Under the pieces are notes generated by a model that saw only the letters and a list, made by a program, of their open reading frames with translations, had not been told where the DNA came from and did not search any database. Made by a program: the position numbers and the translations under genes. Shown piece after piece: positions 6,534 through 13,801 of a stretch of DNA of 20,374 nucleotides. Source of the stretch: an uncultured Collinsella sp. (GTDB lineage: Bacteria; Actinomycetota; Coriobacteriia; Coriobacteriales; Coriobacteriaceae); NCBI GenBank assembly GCA_902492855.1, contig CABUMU010000026.1, forward strand, positions 1 to 20,374, given 5' to 3'. Numbering within the stretch: position 1 is the stretch's first letter; every line of letters starts with the position of its first letter.

Positions 6534-6552
6534 TTAGGTTTTTCTAACTTAA
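6534..6552. promoter_or_regulatory. DtxR/IdeR-like iron box before feoB
   Basis: TTAGGTTTTTCTAACTTAA matches the 19-bp DtxR/IdeR consensus TTAGGTTAGCCTAACCTAA at 15 positions; the differences are the three central bases and one C-to-T. It lies within a wider inverted repeat, AAGTTAG (6531-6537) with CTAACTT (6544-6550). Location 73 bp before feoB suggests iron-dependent repression of an internal feoB promoter. The matching regulator is not in the window. Confidence 0.55.
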
Positions 6553-6625
6553 TGCAGCAACTTTGAAGCACATTATCCAGCCTGCGCGGAGAAAGCAGCG
6601 CAGGCACACAAGGAAGAAGGATTGA

Positions 6626-8953
6626 ATGGCGGATTCTCAGATCCATGTCGCACTTGCGGGTAACCCCAACTGCGGCAAGACCACGCTTTTCAACCTGATC
6701 ACCGGCGCCAACGGCTACGTTGGCAACTGGCCCGGCGTTACGGTTGAGAAAAAGGAAGCCAAGCTCCTAAGCGACAAGAACGTTACCATCACGGACCTCC
6801 CCGGCATCTACTCGCTTTCCCCCTACAGCCCCGAGGAGCAATGCTCGCGCGATTATCTCATGAGCGGCGAGCCCGATGTAGTCGTCCAGGTGGTCGACGC
6901 TACCAACCTCGAGCGCAACCTGTACCTGGCGCTTCAGGTCATCGAGACCGGCCTGCCCGTGGTCGTTGCCCTCAACATGGCCGACTTGGTCGAGAAGAAC
7001 GGCGACAAGATCGACACGGACAAGCTCTCCAAGAAGCTCGGCTGCCCGGTCATGATGATCTCGGCCCTCAAGAACAAGGGCATCACGGAGCTCTTTGAGC
7101 AGGTTAAGAAGTCCGCTGCTTCCAAGGGCCAGGTGCCGGAGCACAAGTTTGATTCCTCCATCGAGGACGTTCTGGACCACATCGAGAACAATCTGCCGGC
7201 GAGCGTTCCCGCCAACAAGCGTCGCTACTACGCCGTCAAGCTGTTTGAGCGCGACGCGGACGCCTGCAAGCTCATCAACCTCACCAAGGAGAAGGCCGCT
7301 CGCGTGGAGCAGCTGGTTGCCCAGTGCGAACAGGACTGCGACGACGATGCCGAGTCCATCATCACCGGCGAGCGCTACGGCGTGATTGCCCACATCATTG
7401 ACGAGTGCATGACCAAGGCTCCGGCCAAGATGAGCACTTCCGAGAAGATTGACCGCGTGGTTACCAACCGTATCCTGGGCCTGCCGATCTTTGTCGTCAT
7501 CATGTTCTGCGTGTACTACATCGCCGTTTCCACCCTGGGCGGCACGGTGACCGACTTCACCAACGACCAGCTCTTCGGTACCGACGGCTGGTATGTGCTC
7601 GGTCAGGGCCGCGATGCATACGATGCAGCCGTCGAGGCTGCGGGTGACAATGCCGACTCGGTTGACCCGGCGCAGTACGGCCCCTATGTCCCGGGTATCA
7701 CCACCGTGGTGCACGACGCCCTTGTGGCAGGCGGCACCGAGGACGGTGGCCTGGTCGATTCGCTGGTCTGCGACGGCATCGTCGGCGGCCTGGGCGCCAT
7801 CTTCGGCTTCGTCCCGCAGATGTTTCTGCTGTTCGTCATGCTGTCCTTCCTGGAGGACTGCGGCTATATGGCCCGCGTCGCCTTCATCATGGACCGCGTG
7901 TTCCGCCGCTTTGGCCTGTCCGGTAAGTCCTTTATCCCCATGCTCGTGTCCTCGGGCTGCGGCGTCCCCGGCGTCATGGCCACCAAGACCATCGAGAACG
8001 AGAAGGACCGCCGCATGACGGTCATGACCACCACGTTCATTCCCTGTGGCGCCAAGCTGCCGATCATCGCTCTGCTCATGGGTTCCATCATCGGCGATTC
8101 TTCCACCACCGCCGCGTGGATCAGCCCGCTCTTCTACTTCCTGGGCGTCTTTGCCGTCATTGCTTCGGGCCTCATGCTCAAGAAGACCAAGCTCTTCGCC
8201 GGTCGCCCGACGCCGTTCGTTATGGAGCTCCCCGCTTACCACTTCCCGGCGATCCGCTCTTGGGCGCTGCACGTGTGGGAGCGCTGCTGGGCCTTTATCA
8301 AGAAGGCCGGTACGGTCATCTTCGCGTCCACTGTCGTGGTTTGGTTCCTGTCCAACTTTGGTAGCTACAACGGTTCCTTTGGCTTCCTGCCTGCGATGGA
8401 CGGCATCCCCGAGGAGTTCATGGACTACTCCGTGCTTGCCATGCTGGGCAACCTGGTCGCCTGGATCTTCGCCCCGCTCGGCTTTAGCACCTGGCAGGCA
8501 ACCGCGCTGACCGTCTCGGGCCTTGTGGCTAAGGAGAACGTCGTCGCAACCGCCGGTTCGCTGCTGTCCGTCGCCGACGCCGGCGAGACTGACCCGAGCC
8601 TGTGGACCGCGTTCGCCGGCATGTTCCCGACCATGGGCGCTTGCGTTGCCTTTGGCGCTTTCAATCTGCTGTGCGCTCCGTGCTTTGCCGCCATAGGTAC
8701 TATTCGCAACCAGATGGATTCCGGCAAGTGGACTGCGATTGCCATCGGCTACGAGTGCGCCTTCGCTTGGGTAATCGGCCTGTTCATCAACCAGTTCTAC
8801 AACCTGCTTGTCCTTGGACAGTTTGGTATCTGGACGATTGTGGCCATCATGCTGCTGGTTGCGATGCTCTTCCAGATCTTCCGTCCCATGCCCAAGCATG
8901 CATGGACCGACGAGGACGAGACCAACGCTGCCTCCGCCGCAGTTTCCGCTTAA
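6626..8953 (+). CDS. feoB: Ferrous-iron transporter FeoB
   Basis: A 775-residue inner-membrane Fe(II) transporter with a cytosolic N-terminal GTPase-like domain. G motifs are G1 GNPNCGKT (12-19), G2 in GVTVEKK (37-43), G3 DLPG (57-60), G4 NMAD (117-120) and G5 SALKNKG (146-152), followed by a helical domain to about 270. The first membrane span is at about 285-305. A long polar loop of about 90 residues follows, then the two gate repeats with conserved LEDCGYMAR, GCGVPGVMATKT, PCGAKLP and LVAKENVVAT, and a final hydrophobic pair ending in a charged tail. The ATG follows AAGGAAGAAGG. The external loop after the first span seems longer than in E. coli FeoB. It works with the two FeoA proteins and the Cys-rich protein at 9159. 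Confidence 0.97.
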   Translation: MADSQIHVALAGNPNCGKTTLFNLITGANGYVGNWPGVTVEKKEAKLLSDKNVTITDLPGIYSLSPYSPEEQCSRDYLMSGEPDVVVQVVDATNLERNLYLALQVIETGLPVVVALNMADLVEKNGDKIDTDKLSKKLGCPVMMISALKNKGITELFEQVKKSAASKGQVPEHKFDSSIEDVLDHIENNLPASVPANKRRYYAVKLFERDADACKLINLTKEKAARVEQLVAQCEQDCDDDAESIITGERYGVIAHIIDECMTKAPAKMSTSEKIDRVVTNRILGLPIFVVIMFCVYYIAVSTLGGTVTDFTNDQLFGTDGWYVLGQGRDAYDAAVEAAGDNADSVDPAQYGPYVPGITTVVHDALVAGGTEDGGLVDSLVCDGIVGGLGAIFGFVPQMFLLFVMLSFLEDCGYMARVAFIMDRVFRRFGLSGKSFIPMLVSSGCGVPGVMATKTIENEKDRRMTVMTTTFIPCGAKLPIIALLMGSIIGDSSTTAAWISPLFYFLGVFAVIASGLMLKKTKLFAGRPTPFVMELPAYHFPAIRSWALHVWERCWAFIKKAGTVIFASTVVVWFLSNFGSYNGSFGFLPAMDGIPEEFMDYSVLAMLGNLVAWIFAPLGFSTWQATALTVSGLVAKENVVATAGSLLSVADAGETDPSLWTAFAGMFPTMGACVAFGAFNLLCAPCFAAIGTIRNQMDSGKWTAIAIGYECAFAWVIGLFINQFYNLLVLGQFGIWTIVAIMLLVAMLFQIFRPMPKHAWTDEDETNAASAAVSA

Positions 8954-8982
8954 GTCCGAATAAGGATTAACCCCTTTCCACG

Positions 8983-9015
8983 AGCCCGGGTGTCCCAGCG
9001 ACACTCGGGCTTTTT
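8983..9015 (+). terminator. Rho-independent terminator of feoB
   Basis: AGCCCGGGTGTC (8983-8994) pairs with GACACTCGGGCT (9000-9011) with one G-T pair, a 5-nt loop and TTTTT. It lies 29 bp after the feoB stop, so the downstream Cys-rich gene needs its own promoter or readthrough. Confidence 0.92.
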
Positions 9016-9023
9016 GACGCAAT

Positions 9024-9108
9024 GGGGGGACAGATTGCTTTGCTCCAGAAGTAAGATGTGGCGTTTCCGCAGATAAAACCGACCAAAATTAACCTGTCCC
9101 TTTTTGGT
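9024..9108. repeat. GGGGACAG-type dispersed repeat, copy 2, with inverted ends
   Basis: GGGGGGACAG (9024-9033) is answered by CTGTCCC (9094-9100), an inverted repeat enclosing about 60 bp without coding potential. A second small inverted repeat, ACCAAAA (9082-9088) and TTTTGGT (9102-9108), straddles the right end. It may be a short non-autonomous element. Confidence 0.45.
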
Positions 9109-9158
9109 AGGTGGAGAATGGGGTAAAGTAAGTGGTGGTTAACTAGAGGAGGCTTGCT

Positions 9159-9359
9159 ATGGCACCTATCGATATTGTTGTACTGGCTGTTATCGGTATT
9201 GCGTTTGTCGCGGTATGCGTGCGCATCTACCGCAAGGGCACCTGCGCTGACTGCGCTCAGGGTGGCGTTTGCACGGGGCATTGCTCCAACAAAAAGACCT
9301 GTGCCGCGCTGAAAGGCGTCGACAAAATCGCCGAAGACTTGGGCCGCGGTATTCATTAG
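9159..9359 (+). CDS. FeoB-associated Cys-rich membrane protein
   Basis: A 66-residue protein with one N-terminal membrane span (about residues 4-23, IDIVVLAVIGIAFVAVCVRI) followed by a short Cys-rich segment, CADCAQGGVCTGHC...C, with six cysteines in about 20 residues. This layout matches the small FeoB-associated Cys-rich membrane protein family found beside feoB in Firmicutes and Actinobacteria. The role is unproven; the cysteines suggest metal handling or redox sensing at the membrane. AGAGGAGG gives a strong ribosome site. It stands 205 bp after feoB, beyond a terminator and a repeat. The upstream GTGGTTAACT (9135-9144) is identical to part of the feoA control repeat, so it may share its regulator. 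Confidence 0.82.
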   Translation: MAPIDIVVLAVIGIAFVAVCVRIYRKGTCADCAQGGVCTGHCSNKKTCAALKGVDKIAEDLGRGIH

Positions 9360-9403
9360 CCGACCGGCTTTTGGGCATGTATGACTGCGGATGCGGCGGT
9401 TTC

Positions 9404-9412
9404 TGATACGAT
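9404..9412 (+). promoter_or_regulatory. Possible extended -10 promoter of the flavin oxidoreductase gene
   Basis: TGATACGAT is TG, one base, then TACGAT (four of six to TATAAT). It would start transcription near 9419, about 40 bases before the ATG at 9462. Confidence 0.4.
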
Positions 9413-9461
9413 AAGTACGTTAGCAACTGCCGCCGAGCGGCTTAAACGAAAGGAACCCTGT

Positions 9462-11411
9462 ATGGAGTCCTCCGCCTATCCGATGCTCTTTAGCCCGATC
9501 AAGGTCGGTACGACCGAGGTCAAGAACCGCGTTTTTATGCCGCCGGTGTCCACCAACCTGGCCGATCATGGCTATGTGACCGACGATTTGGTCGATCATT
9601 ACCGTGCCCGTGCCAAGGGCGGCGTGGGCCTCATCATCACCGAGGTCGTGACGGTCGAGCCCACCTATACCTATCTGCCGGGCGACATGTGCTGCTACGA
9701 CGACACGTTTATCCCCGGCTGGGAAAAGCTCGCCGCCGCCGTGCATGAGTACGGCTGCAAGATCATGCCGCAGCTCTTCCACCCCGCCTACATGGCCTTT
9801 AACATTCCGGGCACGCCGCGCCTGATCGCTCCGTCCTTCGTGGGACCGTCCTATGCCCGCGAGGCACCGCGCCCCATCACGGTCGACGAGATTCACGAGC
9901 TCACGCATCAGTTTGGCGACGCTGCCGTGCGTATGCAGAAGGCTGGCGTCGATGGCGTCGAGGTCCATGCGGCGCACGCCCACGGTATGCTCGGCGGCTT
10001 TTTGACTCCGCTCTACAACAAGCGCACCGACGAGTACGGCGGCTCGCTCGACGCCCGCATGCGCTTCTTGCTCGAGGTCATCGCCGAGATTCGCGAGCGC
10101 TGCGGCAAGGACTTTATCATCGACGTCCGCATCTCGGGCGATGAGTACACCGATGGCGGCCTGACCCTCAACGACATGATCTACGTCTCGCGTCGTCTGG
10201 AGAAGGCCGGCGTCGACATGATTCACGTGTCGGGCGGTACCACCATCAAGCGCGGCTCCGCGATTCCCGCCGCTGGTACCCAGCAGGCCTCGCATGCCGC
10301 CTGCTCGCGCGAGATCAAAAAGCACGTCAACATTCCCGTCGCCACTGTCGGACGTATTAACGAGGCCTGGATCGCCGAGGAGCTGATCGAGGACGGCGCT
10401 GCCGACATCTGCATGATGGGCCGCGCCAATCTGTGCGATGCCGAGTTCTGCAACAAGGCCGCTGCCGGCAACGCCGACGACATCCGTCCCTGCATTGGCT
10501 GCCTGCGCTGCTTGAACGGCATCATGTTTGGCAAGCGCATCTCCTGCACCGTCAACCCGGACGTGGAGCGCGACGAGGCCGGCTACGAGCCTGCCGCCGA
10601 GGCCAAGAACGTACTGGTTGTGGGCGCCGGTCCCGCGGGCATGGAGGCGGCGTTCATTGCCGCCAAGCGCGGTCACAACGTGGTGCTCGTGGATAAGCAG
10701 GACGAGCCGGGCGGCGAGATGCGTATCGCAGCCGTTCCGCCGGCAAAGCAGGAACTCACCCGCGTGATCAAGTATCAGTATCGTCGCCTGGCCGAGGCCG
10801 GCGTGAAGTGCGTATTTGGCACCGAGCTTACTGCCGAGGACATTCAGCGTGACTACGCCGGCTACGAGGTCGTCCTAGCTTATGGCGCCGAGCCCATCGC
10901 TCCGGCCTTCATGCAGGGCTTTAAGCAGGTTATGACGGCTGACGACCTGCTGGGTGGCAAGGCTTTCCCGGGCAAGAAGATCGTTATCGTGGGCGGTGGC
11001 ACCGTTGGCTGCGAGACGGCCGATTACTTGGCCCCGTTGGTCAATGACCTCTCGCCGGCCAATCGCGATGTCACCGTTATCGAGATGACCAAGACGCTCG
11101 CCGCCAACGAGGGCGGCGCCGGTCGCGCGGTGCTCATCACGCGCATGCTCTCCAAGGGCGTTCACGTGCTGACCGAGGCCAAGGTGACCGAGATCACCGA
11201 GGACACCATCAGTTACGAGAAGGACGGCGAGGTCCGCACCATCACCGGTGCCGATACGCTGGTGCTTGCCATGGGCTATCGTCCCAATACCAATCTGGCC
11301 GACGACCTTGCCGCTGCTGGCGTTGCTGCCCATGTACTGGGCGATGCCCAGAAGTGCGGCAACATCCGCGATGCCATCGGCGACGGCTACAAGATTGCCT
11401 GCGAGCTCTAG
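9462..11411 (+). CDS. NADH:flavin oxidoreductase of the FadH/Bai type (FMN, 4Fe-4S, FAD)
   Basis: A 649-residue three-part enzyme. Residues 1-340 are an Old Yellow Enzyme TIM barrel (KNRVFMPPVS, GVEVHAAHAHGMLGGFLTPLYNKRTDEYGGS). Next comes a cysteine cluster (Cys344, 347, 350, 362), then an FAD domain beginning VVGAGPAGMEAA (387-398) and an NAD(P)H domain with IVGGGTVGCETADYLA. 2,4-dienoyl-CoA reductase and the bile-acid enzymes BaiCD and BaiH share this plan, reducing C=C bonds of enones or enoyl-CoAs. The substrate cannot be named. The ATG at 9462 has AAAGGA ahead and starts close to the conserved FSPIKVG. Upstream in-frame residues are not family-like. It has no operon partner. Oddities are Cys2-Cys3 spacing one residue shorter than in E. 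coli FadH, and His174 near where relatives often have Tyr. Confidence 0.88.
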   Translation: MESSAYPMLFSPIKVGTTEVKNRVFMPPVSTNLADHGYVTDDLVDHYRARAKGGVGLIITEVVTVEPTYTYLPGDMCCYDDTFIPGWEKLAAAVHEYGCKIMPQLFHPAYMAFNIPGTPRLIAPSFVGPSYAREAPRPITVDEIHELTHQFGDAAVRMQKAGVDGVEVHAAHAHGMLGGFLTPLYNKRTDEYGGSLDARMRFLLEVIAEIRERCGKDFIIDVRISGDEYTDGGLTLNDMIYVSRRLEKAGVDMIHVSGGTTIKRGSAIPAAGTQQASHAACSREIKKHVNIPVATVGRINEAWIAEELIEDGAADICMMGRANLCDAEFCNKAAAGNADDIRPCIGCLRCLNGIMFGKRISCTVNPDVERDEAGYEPAAEAKNVLVVGAGPAGMEAAFIAAKRGHNVVLVDKQDEPGGEMRIAAVPPAKQELTRVIKYQYRRLAEAGVKCVFGTELTAEDIQRDYAGYEVVLAYGAEPIAPAFMQGFKQVMTADDLLGGKAFPGKKIVIVGGGTVGCETADYLAPLVNDLSPANRDVTVIEMTKTLAANEGGAGRAVLITRMLSKGVHVLTEAKVTEITEDTISYEKDGEVRTITGADTLVLAMGYRPNTNLADDLAAAGVAAHVLGDAQKCGNIRDAIGDGYKIACEL

Positions 11412-11427
11412 TCAACCCCTTGGTGCG

Positions 11428-11475
11428 TGGGGGACAGGTTGGTTTGCACCAAGTTGGTGCATGTAAACCTGATTC
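11428..11475. repeat. GGGGACAG-type dispersed repeat, copy 3, with hairpin
   Basis: GGGGGACAGG is followed by TGCACC-aagtt-GGTGCA (11445-11461) and AAACCT, which together form an imperfect hairpin with AGGTT. It sits 18 bp after the oxidoreductase stop. No T-run follows, so it is not an obvious terminator. Confidence 0.4.
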
Positions 11476-11492
11476 CATTGCGCCAGTCGATA

Positions 11493-11531
11493 GCAAAACA
11501 CGGCGGCCGTCCCGTTTTGGGACGGCCGCCG
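11493..11531 (-). terminator. Terminator, minus strand, of the broken GntR gene
   Basis: A perfect 13-bp stem, CGGCGGCCGTCCC (11501-11513) with GGGACGGCCGCCG (11519-11531). On the minus strand it is followed by TGTTTTGCT, whereas the plus strand continues CTTGCGTT without a T-run. It therefore fits the minus-strand gene ending at 11567 better than the oxidoreductase. Confidence 0.75.
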
Positions 11532-11566
11532 CTTGCGTTATATCAAAGAAAGATCATTGTCGAGCC

Positions 11567-11773
11567 TTAAATGCCTTTTGTCTGTGCGACTTCCGCAATC
11601 ATGTTGCGGTTGTACACCAGATGCAAATACATCGCCTCGTGCGCTACGGTGGGGTTGCGCGCGGCGATGGCGTCGGCCACGCCACGGTGAGTGCGGATGG
11701 TCTCCTCGACGAGGTTGCCGCCATCCCAGGGCGGCTTCATGGAGTAGCGCCCGTACGCATCGAATTGCTCCTC
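11567..11773 (-). pseudogene. Remnant of a GntR-family regulator (C-terminal FCD-type domain)
   Basis: Reading the minus strand from the TGA at 11774-11776, the frame encodes EEQFDAYGRYSMKPPWDGG, then THRGVADAIAARNPTVAHEAM, YLHLVYNRN and MIAEVAQTKGI before the TAA at 11567. The H-RGVADAI-ARNP-AHEAM--HL pattern is the closing helix pair of FCD ligand-binding domains of GntR regulators. No DNA-binding domain is present. The frame immediately upstream encodes LFVPHIYE; removing two bases (AG of GAGAGGAG) would join it to EEQFDAYG, so the fragment may extend to about 11835 across a 2-nt frameshift. Its own terminator at 11501-11531 survives. The break coincides with the start of AT-richer DNA carrying the AlbA-type gene, which suggests an insertion or deletion destroyed the gene. 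Confidence 0.62.
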
Positions 11774-11925
11774 TCATAGATGTGCGGCACAAAGAGCCCC
11801 GAGTTCATGCGAGCTCGGAGCTCGTTTCGTTTGGATTGCAGATGTATTGACAGGCGAAAACAGTCTGCGTCCGATATTGAGCCATACGAAAGCGAAATTA
11901 TGCGTCTTAATTCCGTACGCAAATC

Positions 11926-11985
11926 AAGACGAAAATCGTTTGCGTCTTGGATAAATCAGTACGCAAACGGTTTTCGTCTTATAAT
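11926..11985 (+). promoter_or_regulatory. Promoter with a 20-bp operator-like inverted repeat
   Basis: AAGACGAAAATCGTTTGCGT (11926-11945) and ACGCAAACGGTTTTCGTCTT (11961-11980) are reverse complements with one mismatch, 15 bp apart. The right arm ends on the first base of a perfect TATAAT (11980-11985). A related GCGTCTT-6 bp-GTACGCAAA block lies just upstream (11902-11923). No -35 is evident. A protein bound to these arms would cover the promoter of the following gene, which itself encodes a probable DNA-binding protein; autoregulation is the simplest reading. Confidence 0.6.
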
Positions 11986-12022
11986 ACGGTCATGAATAGT
12001 ACGAAACGAAGAGGTTGTGCAT

Positions 12023-13275
12023 ATGGTTGTTAGAGAGAGCCCTACAGTCGAATACAAGGAAAGCGTTACGCCGACGTTTCTTAAAACGGTGAGCGCCTAT
12101 GCAAACTACGGGACGGGCAAGATTGAGTTTGGCGTTGATGACGAGGGCGTGGTTGTCGGCCTTGCGGATCCGGTCGCAGAGTGTCTCCGCATCGAGAACA
12201 TGATTAATGACAGCTTGGACCCCGCTCCCCGTTACACGCTCGAGCCCGATGAGAAACACGGGACCGTAATCCTTACGGTTTATGAGGGCCAGGACAAACC
12301 CTATCGAAGCAAGGGAAAGGCCTACAGGCGAAACGATTCGGCAACAGTGGAGGTCGACCGGTTTGAGTATGGCAGGCTGACGCTCGAAGGCAGCAACGTA
12401 ACGTTCGACGCGCTCACGTCGGCTCGCCAGGACTTGAGTTTTCACACGCTCGAGCATAAATGTGTTGAACATCTCGGCATTTCTGAACTAACGTCGGATA
12501 TTATGCGCACGCTTCGCTTGCTCGGCAAGGACGGCTATACCAACGCTGCGGCGATTTTGGCGGATAAGAATGATTTTCCGGGCATCGATTGCGTCCGTTT
12601 TGGTGATACCGAGGATGTGATCTTGGATCGCGAAGCGGCGACAAATGTATCCGCAATTGAGCAGGTGGACAGGGCGGTAGCTATGTTTGCACGCTACTAC
12701 CGTTATGAGCGTATCGAAGGGATGAGCGCGTCCAAACCGATCGAATTCCTCTCGAGGCGTTTCGCGAAGCTGTCGCAAATGCTTTGGTGCATCGGACGTG
12801 GGACGTTCGAGCGAACGTTCAAATTGCCCTGTACGATGATCGCGTCGTTGTGACCTCTCCTGGATCGCTGCCCGCCGGTTTGACGACGGAACAATACCTG
12901 TATGGGCAGATATCCGTGCTCAGAAACCCCATCGTTGCAGAGGCCTTCTTAAAGCTGGATTACATCGAGAAATTTGGTACGGGAATCGCGCGCATTAGAC
13001 GTGCCTATCGCGATTCGATCAATCAACCAATTTTTGATGTTCGCGGCGGCATGGTGGCCGTCACATTGCCCGTTACCGATGCCCTTGAAGGGTCCGAGGA
13101 AGAGGTCCAGGTTCTCAAAGCCTTGTCGGGCGGTCGAATTATGTCGCGAAACGAGATTGAAAAACAGACGGGGCTGAGCCGCATGCGGACGTTGGCGGCA
13201 CTCGAATCTCTGCTTGAACGGAATGCAATCGTAAGGCAGGGAACCGGGCGGGCCACGAAATACGAGCGCTCATAG
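12023..13275 (+). pseudogene. AlbA/Schlafen-domain ATP-binding regulator, frameshifted
   Basis: Two overlapping frames make one protein of about 417 residues. The first frame (from ATG 12023, with GAAGAGG ahead) encodes an AlbA_2/Schlafen-like domain (VEYKES...KTVSAYANYGTGKIEFGVDDEGVVVGL), then a linker to KPIEF. The second frame continues from PLEAFREAVANALVHRTWDVR (12748 on) with the HATPase_c_4 region (SPGSLPAGLT, NPIVAEAFLKLDYIEKFGTGIARI) and a C-terminal winged helix (about 13100-13260). The join needs a -1 shift at 12748/12749. One missing C in GAATTCC-CTCTCGAG explains it, and there is no slippery heptamer. Such proteins are accessory-region regulators of unclear target. Base composition is more AT-rich than neighbours, suggesting transfer. 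If the base is a sequencing error, the gene is intact. Confidence 0.82.
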
Positions 13276-13297
13276 TCAAAAAGAGCCATGGTACAAG

Positions 13298-13336
13298 ACG
13301 GACCCCAAGCCAGCGTTGGCTTGGGGTCCGTTATAT
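13298..13336. terminator. Strong hairpin after the AlbA-type gene
   Basis: ACGGACCCCAAGCC (13298-13311) pairs perfectly with GGCTTGGGGTCCGT (13318-13331), 6-nt loop. The T-tract is weak on both strands (TTATAT on plus, GTCTTG on minus), so it is a probable but not textbook terminator. Confidence 0.6.
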
Positions 13337-13368
13337 CCCGGATGGTAACGGGCCGATTATTGTCAAGT

Positions 13369-13428
13369 TATAGCAAAGTATAGCGACGTACAGCAAAGTA
13401 TAGTGAGATATAGCAAGCCGTATAGCGC
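13369..13428. repeat. Five to six tandem 10-bp repeats (TATAGCAAAG type)
   Basis: Successive decamers are TATAGCAAAG, TATAGCGACG, TACAGCAAAG, TATAGTGAGA and TATAGCAAGC, with a degenerate sixth, CGTATAGCGC. The 10-bp period puts equivalent bases on one face of the helix. There is no gene here, and the array lies between a strong hairpin and the MITE-like element. Confidence 0.65.
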
Positions 13429-13513
13429 GCCTTGATTATCAACCGTCCGTATTTCACAGCAACTTATAACAGGCTCGAGGTACCAATTTGGGGTGCAGTA
13501 GTGCTGCGCCACG

Positions 13514-13662
13514 AAAAGGGCCTATCTACTACGTTTAAGCCGCAGGGGTCAACCATAGTCGGCTTTTTCGAAAATCGACAAGCTGTCTACCTGCGGTTTT
13601 GTTTTCACGGTTTTCGGTATGGCCGAGGCTATCCGTGTTAACGTAGTAGATGGGCCACTTTT
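13514..13662. mobile_element. MITE-like element with ~24-bp imperfect terminal inverted repeats
   Basis: The left end AAAAGGGCCTATCTACTACG (13514-13533, continuing TTTAA) matches the reverse complement of the right end (TTAACGTAGTAGATGGGCC and CACTTTT, 13638-13662) apart from a substitution and two single-base indels. Inside, CCGCAGG and CCTGCGG form a second nested inverted repeat. At about 150 bp, non-coding and highly foldable, it resembles a non-autonomous transposable element or a structured RNA. No target-site duplication is evident. A weak open frame (13432-13641) crosses it without a ribosome site. Confidence 0.5.
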
Positions 13663-13695
13663 GTGACAAGGGGGCCGATCTGCGGGCCAGGGTAG

Positions 13696-13738
13696 CTAAA
13701 AGAGCCCCGTCCCAAAAAGACTGATTGGGAGCCGGGGC
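13696..13738 (-). terminator. Minus-strand terminator-like hairpin without a matching gene
   Basis: GCCCCG-TCCCAA (13704-13715) pairs with TTGGGA-gc-CGGGGC (13725-13738) with a 2-nt bulge. On the minus strand TCTTTTAGCT follows. The only gene beside it (13802) is on the plus strand, so this could be a relic of a lost minus-strand gene. Confidence 0.45.
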
Positions 13739-13745
13739 GTGTCGA

Positions 13746-13756
13746 TGCGATAGTAT
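13746..13756 (+). promoter_or_regulatory. Probable promoter -10 of the GntR gene
   Basis: TGCGATAGTAT is identical over 11 bases to the sequence before glnA (16612-16622) and can be read as extended -10 TG-C-GATAGT. Transcription starting near 13761 rules out the in-frame GTG at 13760 and supports the ATG at 13802. Confidence 0.45.
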
Positions 13757-13801
13757 TACGTGGTGATATTCGACAAACCGTGGGCTTCATCCGAGGGCTT
13801 T

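Noticed and set aside
6767..9022. Very long minus-strand frame opposite feoB
   Set aside because: Codon-bias shadow of feoB, with low-complexity Gly/Asp/His-rich translation and no family.
11501..11531. Hairpin as plus-strand terminator of the flavin oxidoreductase
   Set aside because: No T-run follows on the plus strand; the T-run is on the minus strand.
12740..12760. Programmed -1 frameshift in the AlbA-type gene
   Set aside because: GAATTCCT is not a slippery heptamer and no downstream stimulator is evident; a lost C explains it more simply.
13432..13641. 69-codon frame beginning at TTG
   Set aside because: No ribosome site, no recognisable domain, and it crosses the left arm and body of the inverted-repeat element.
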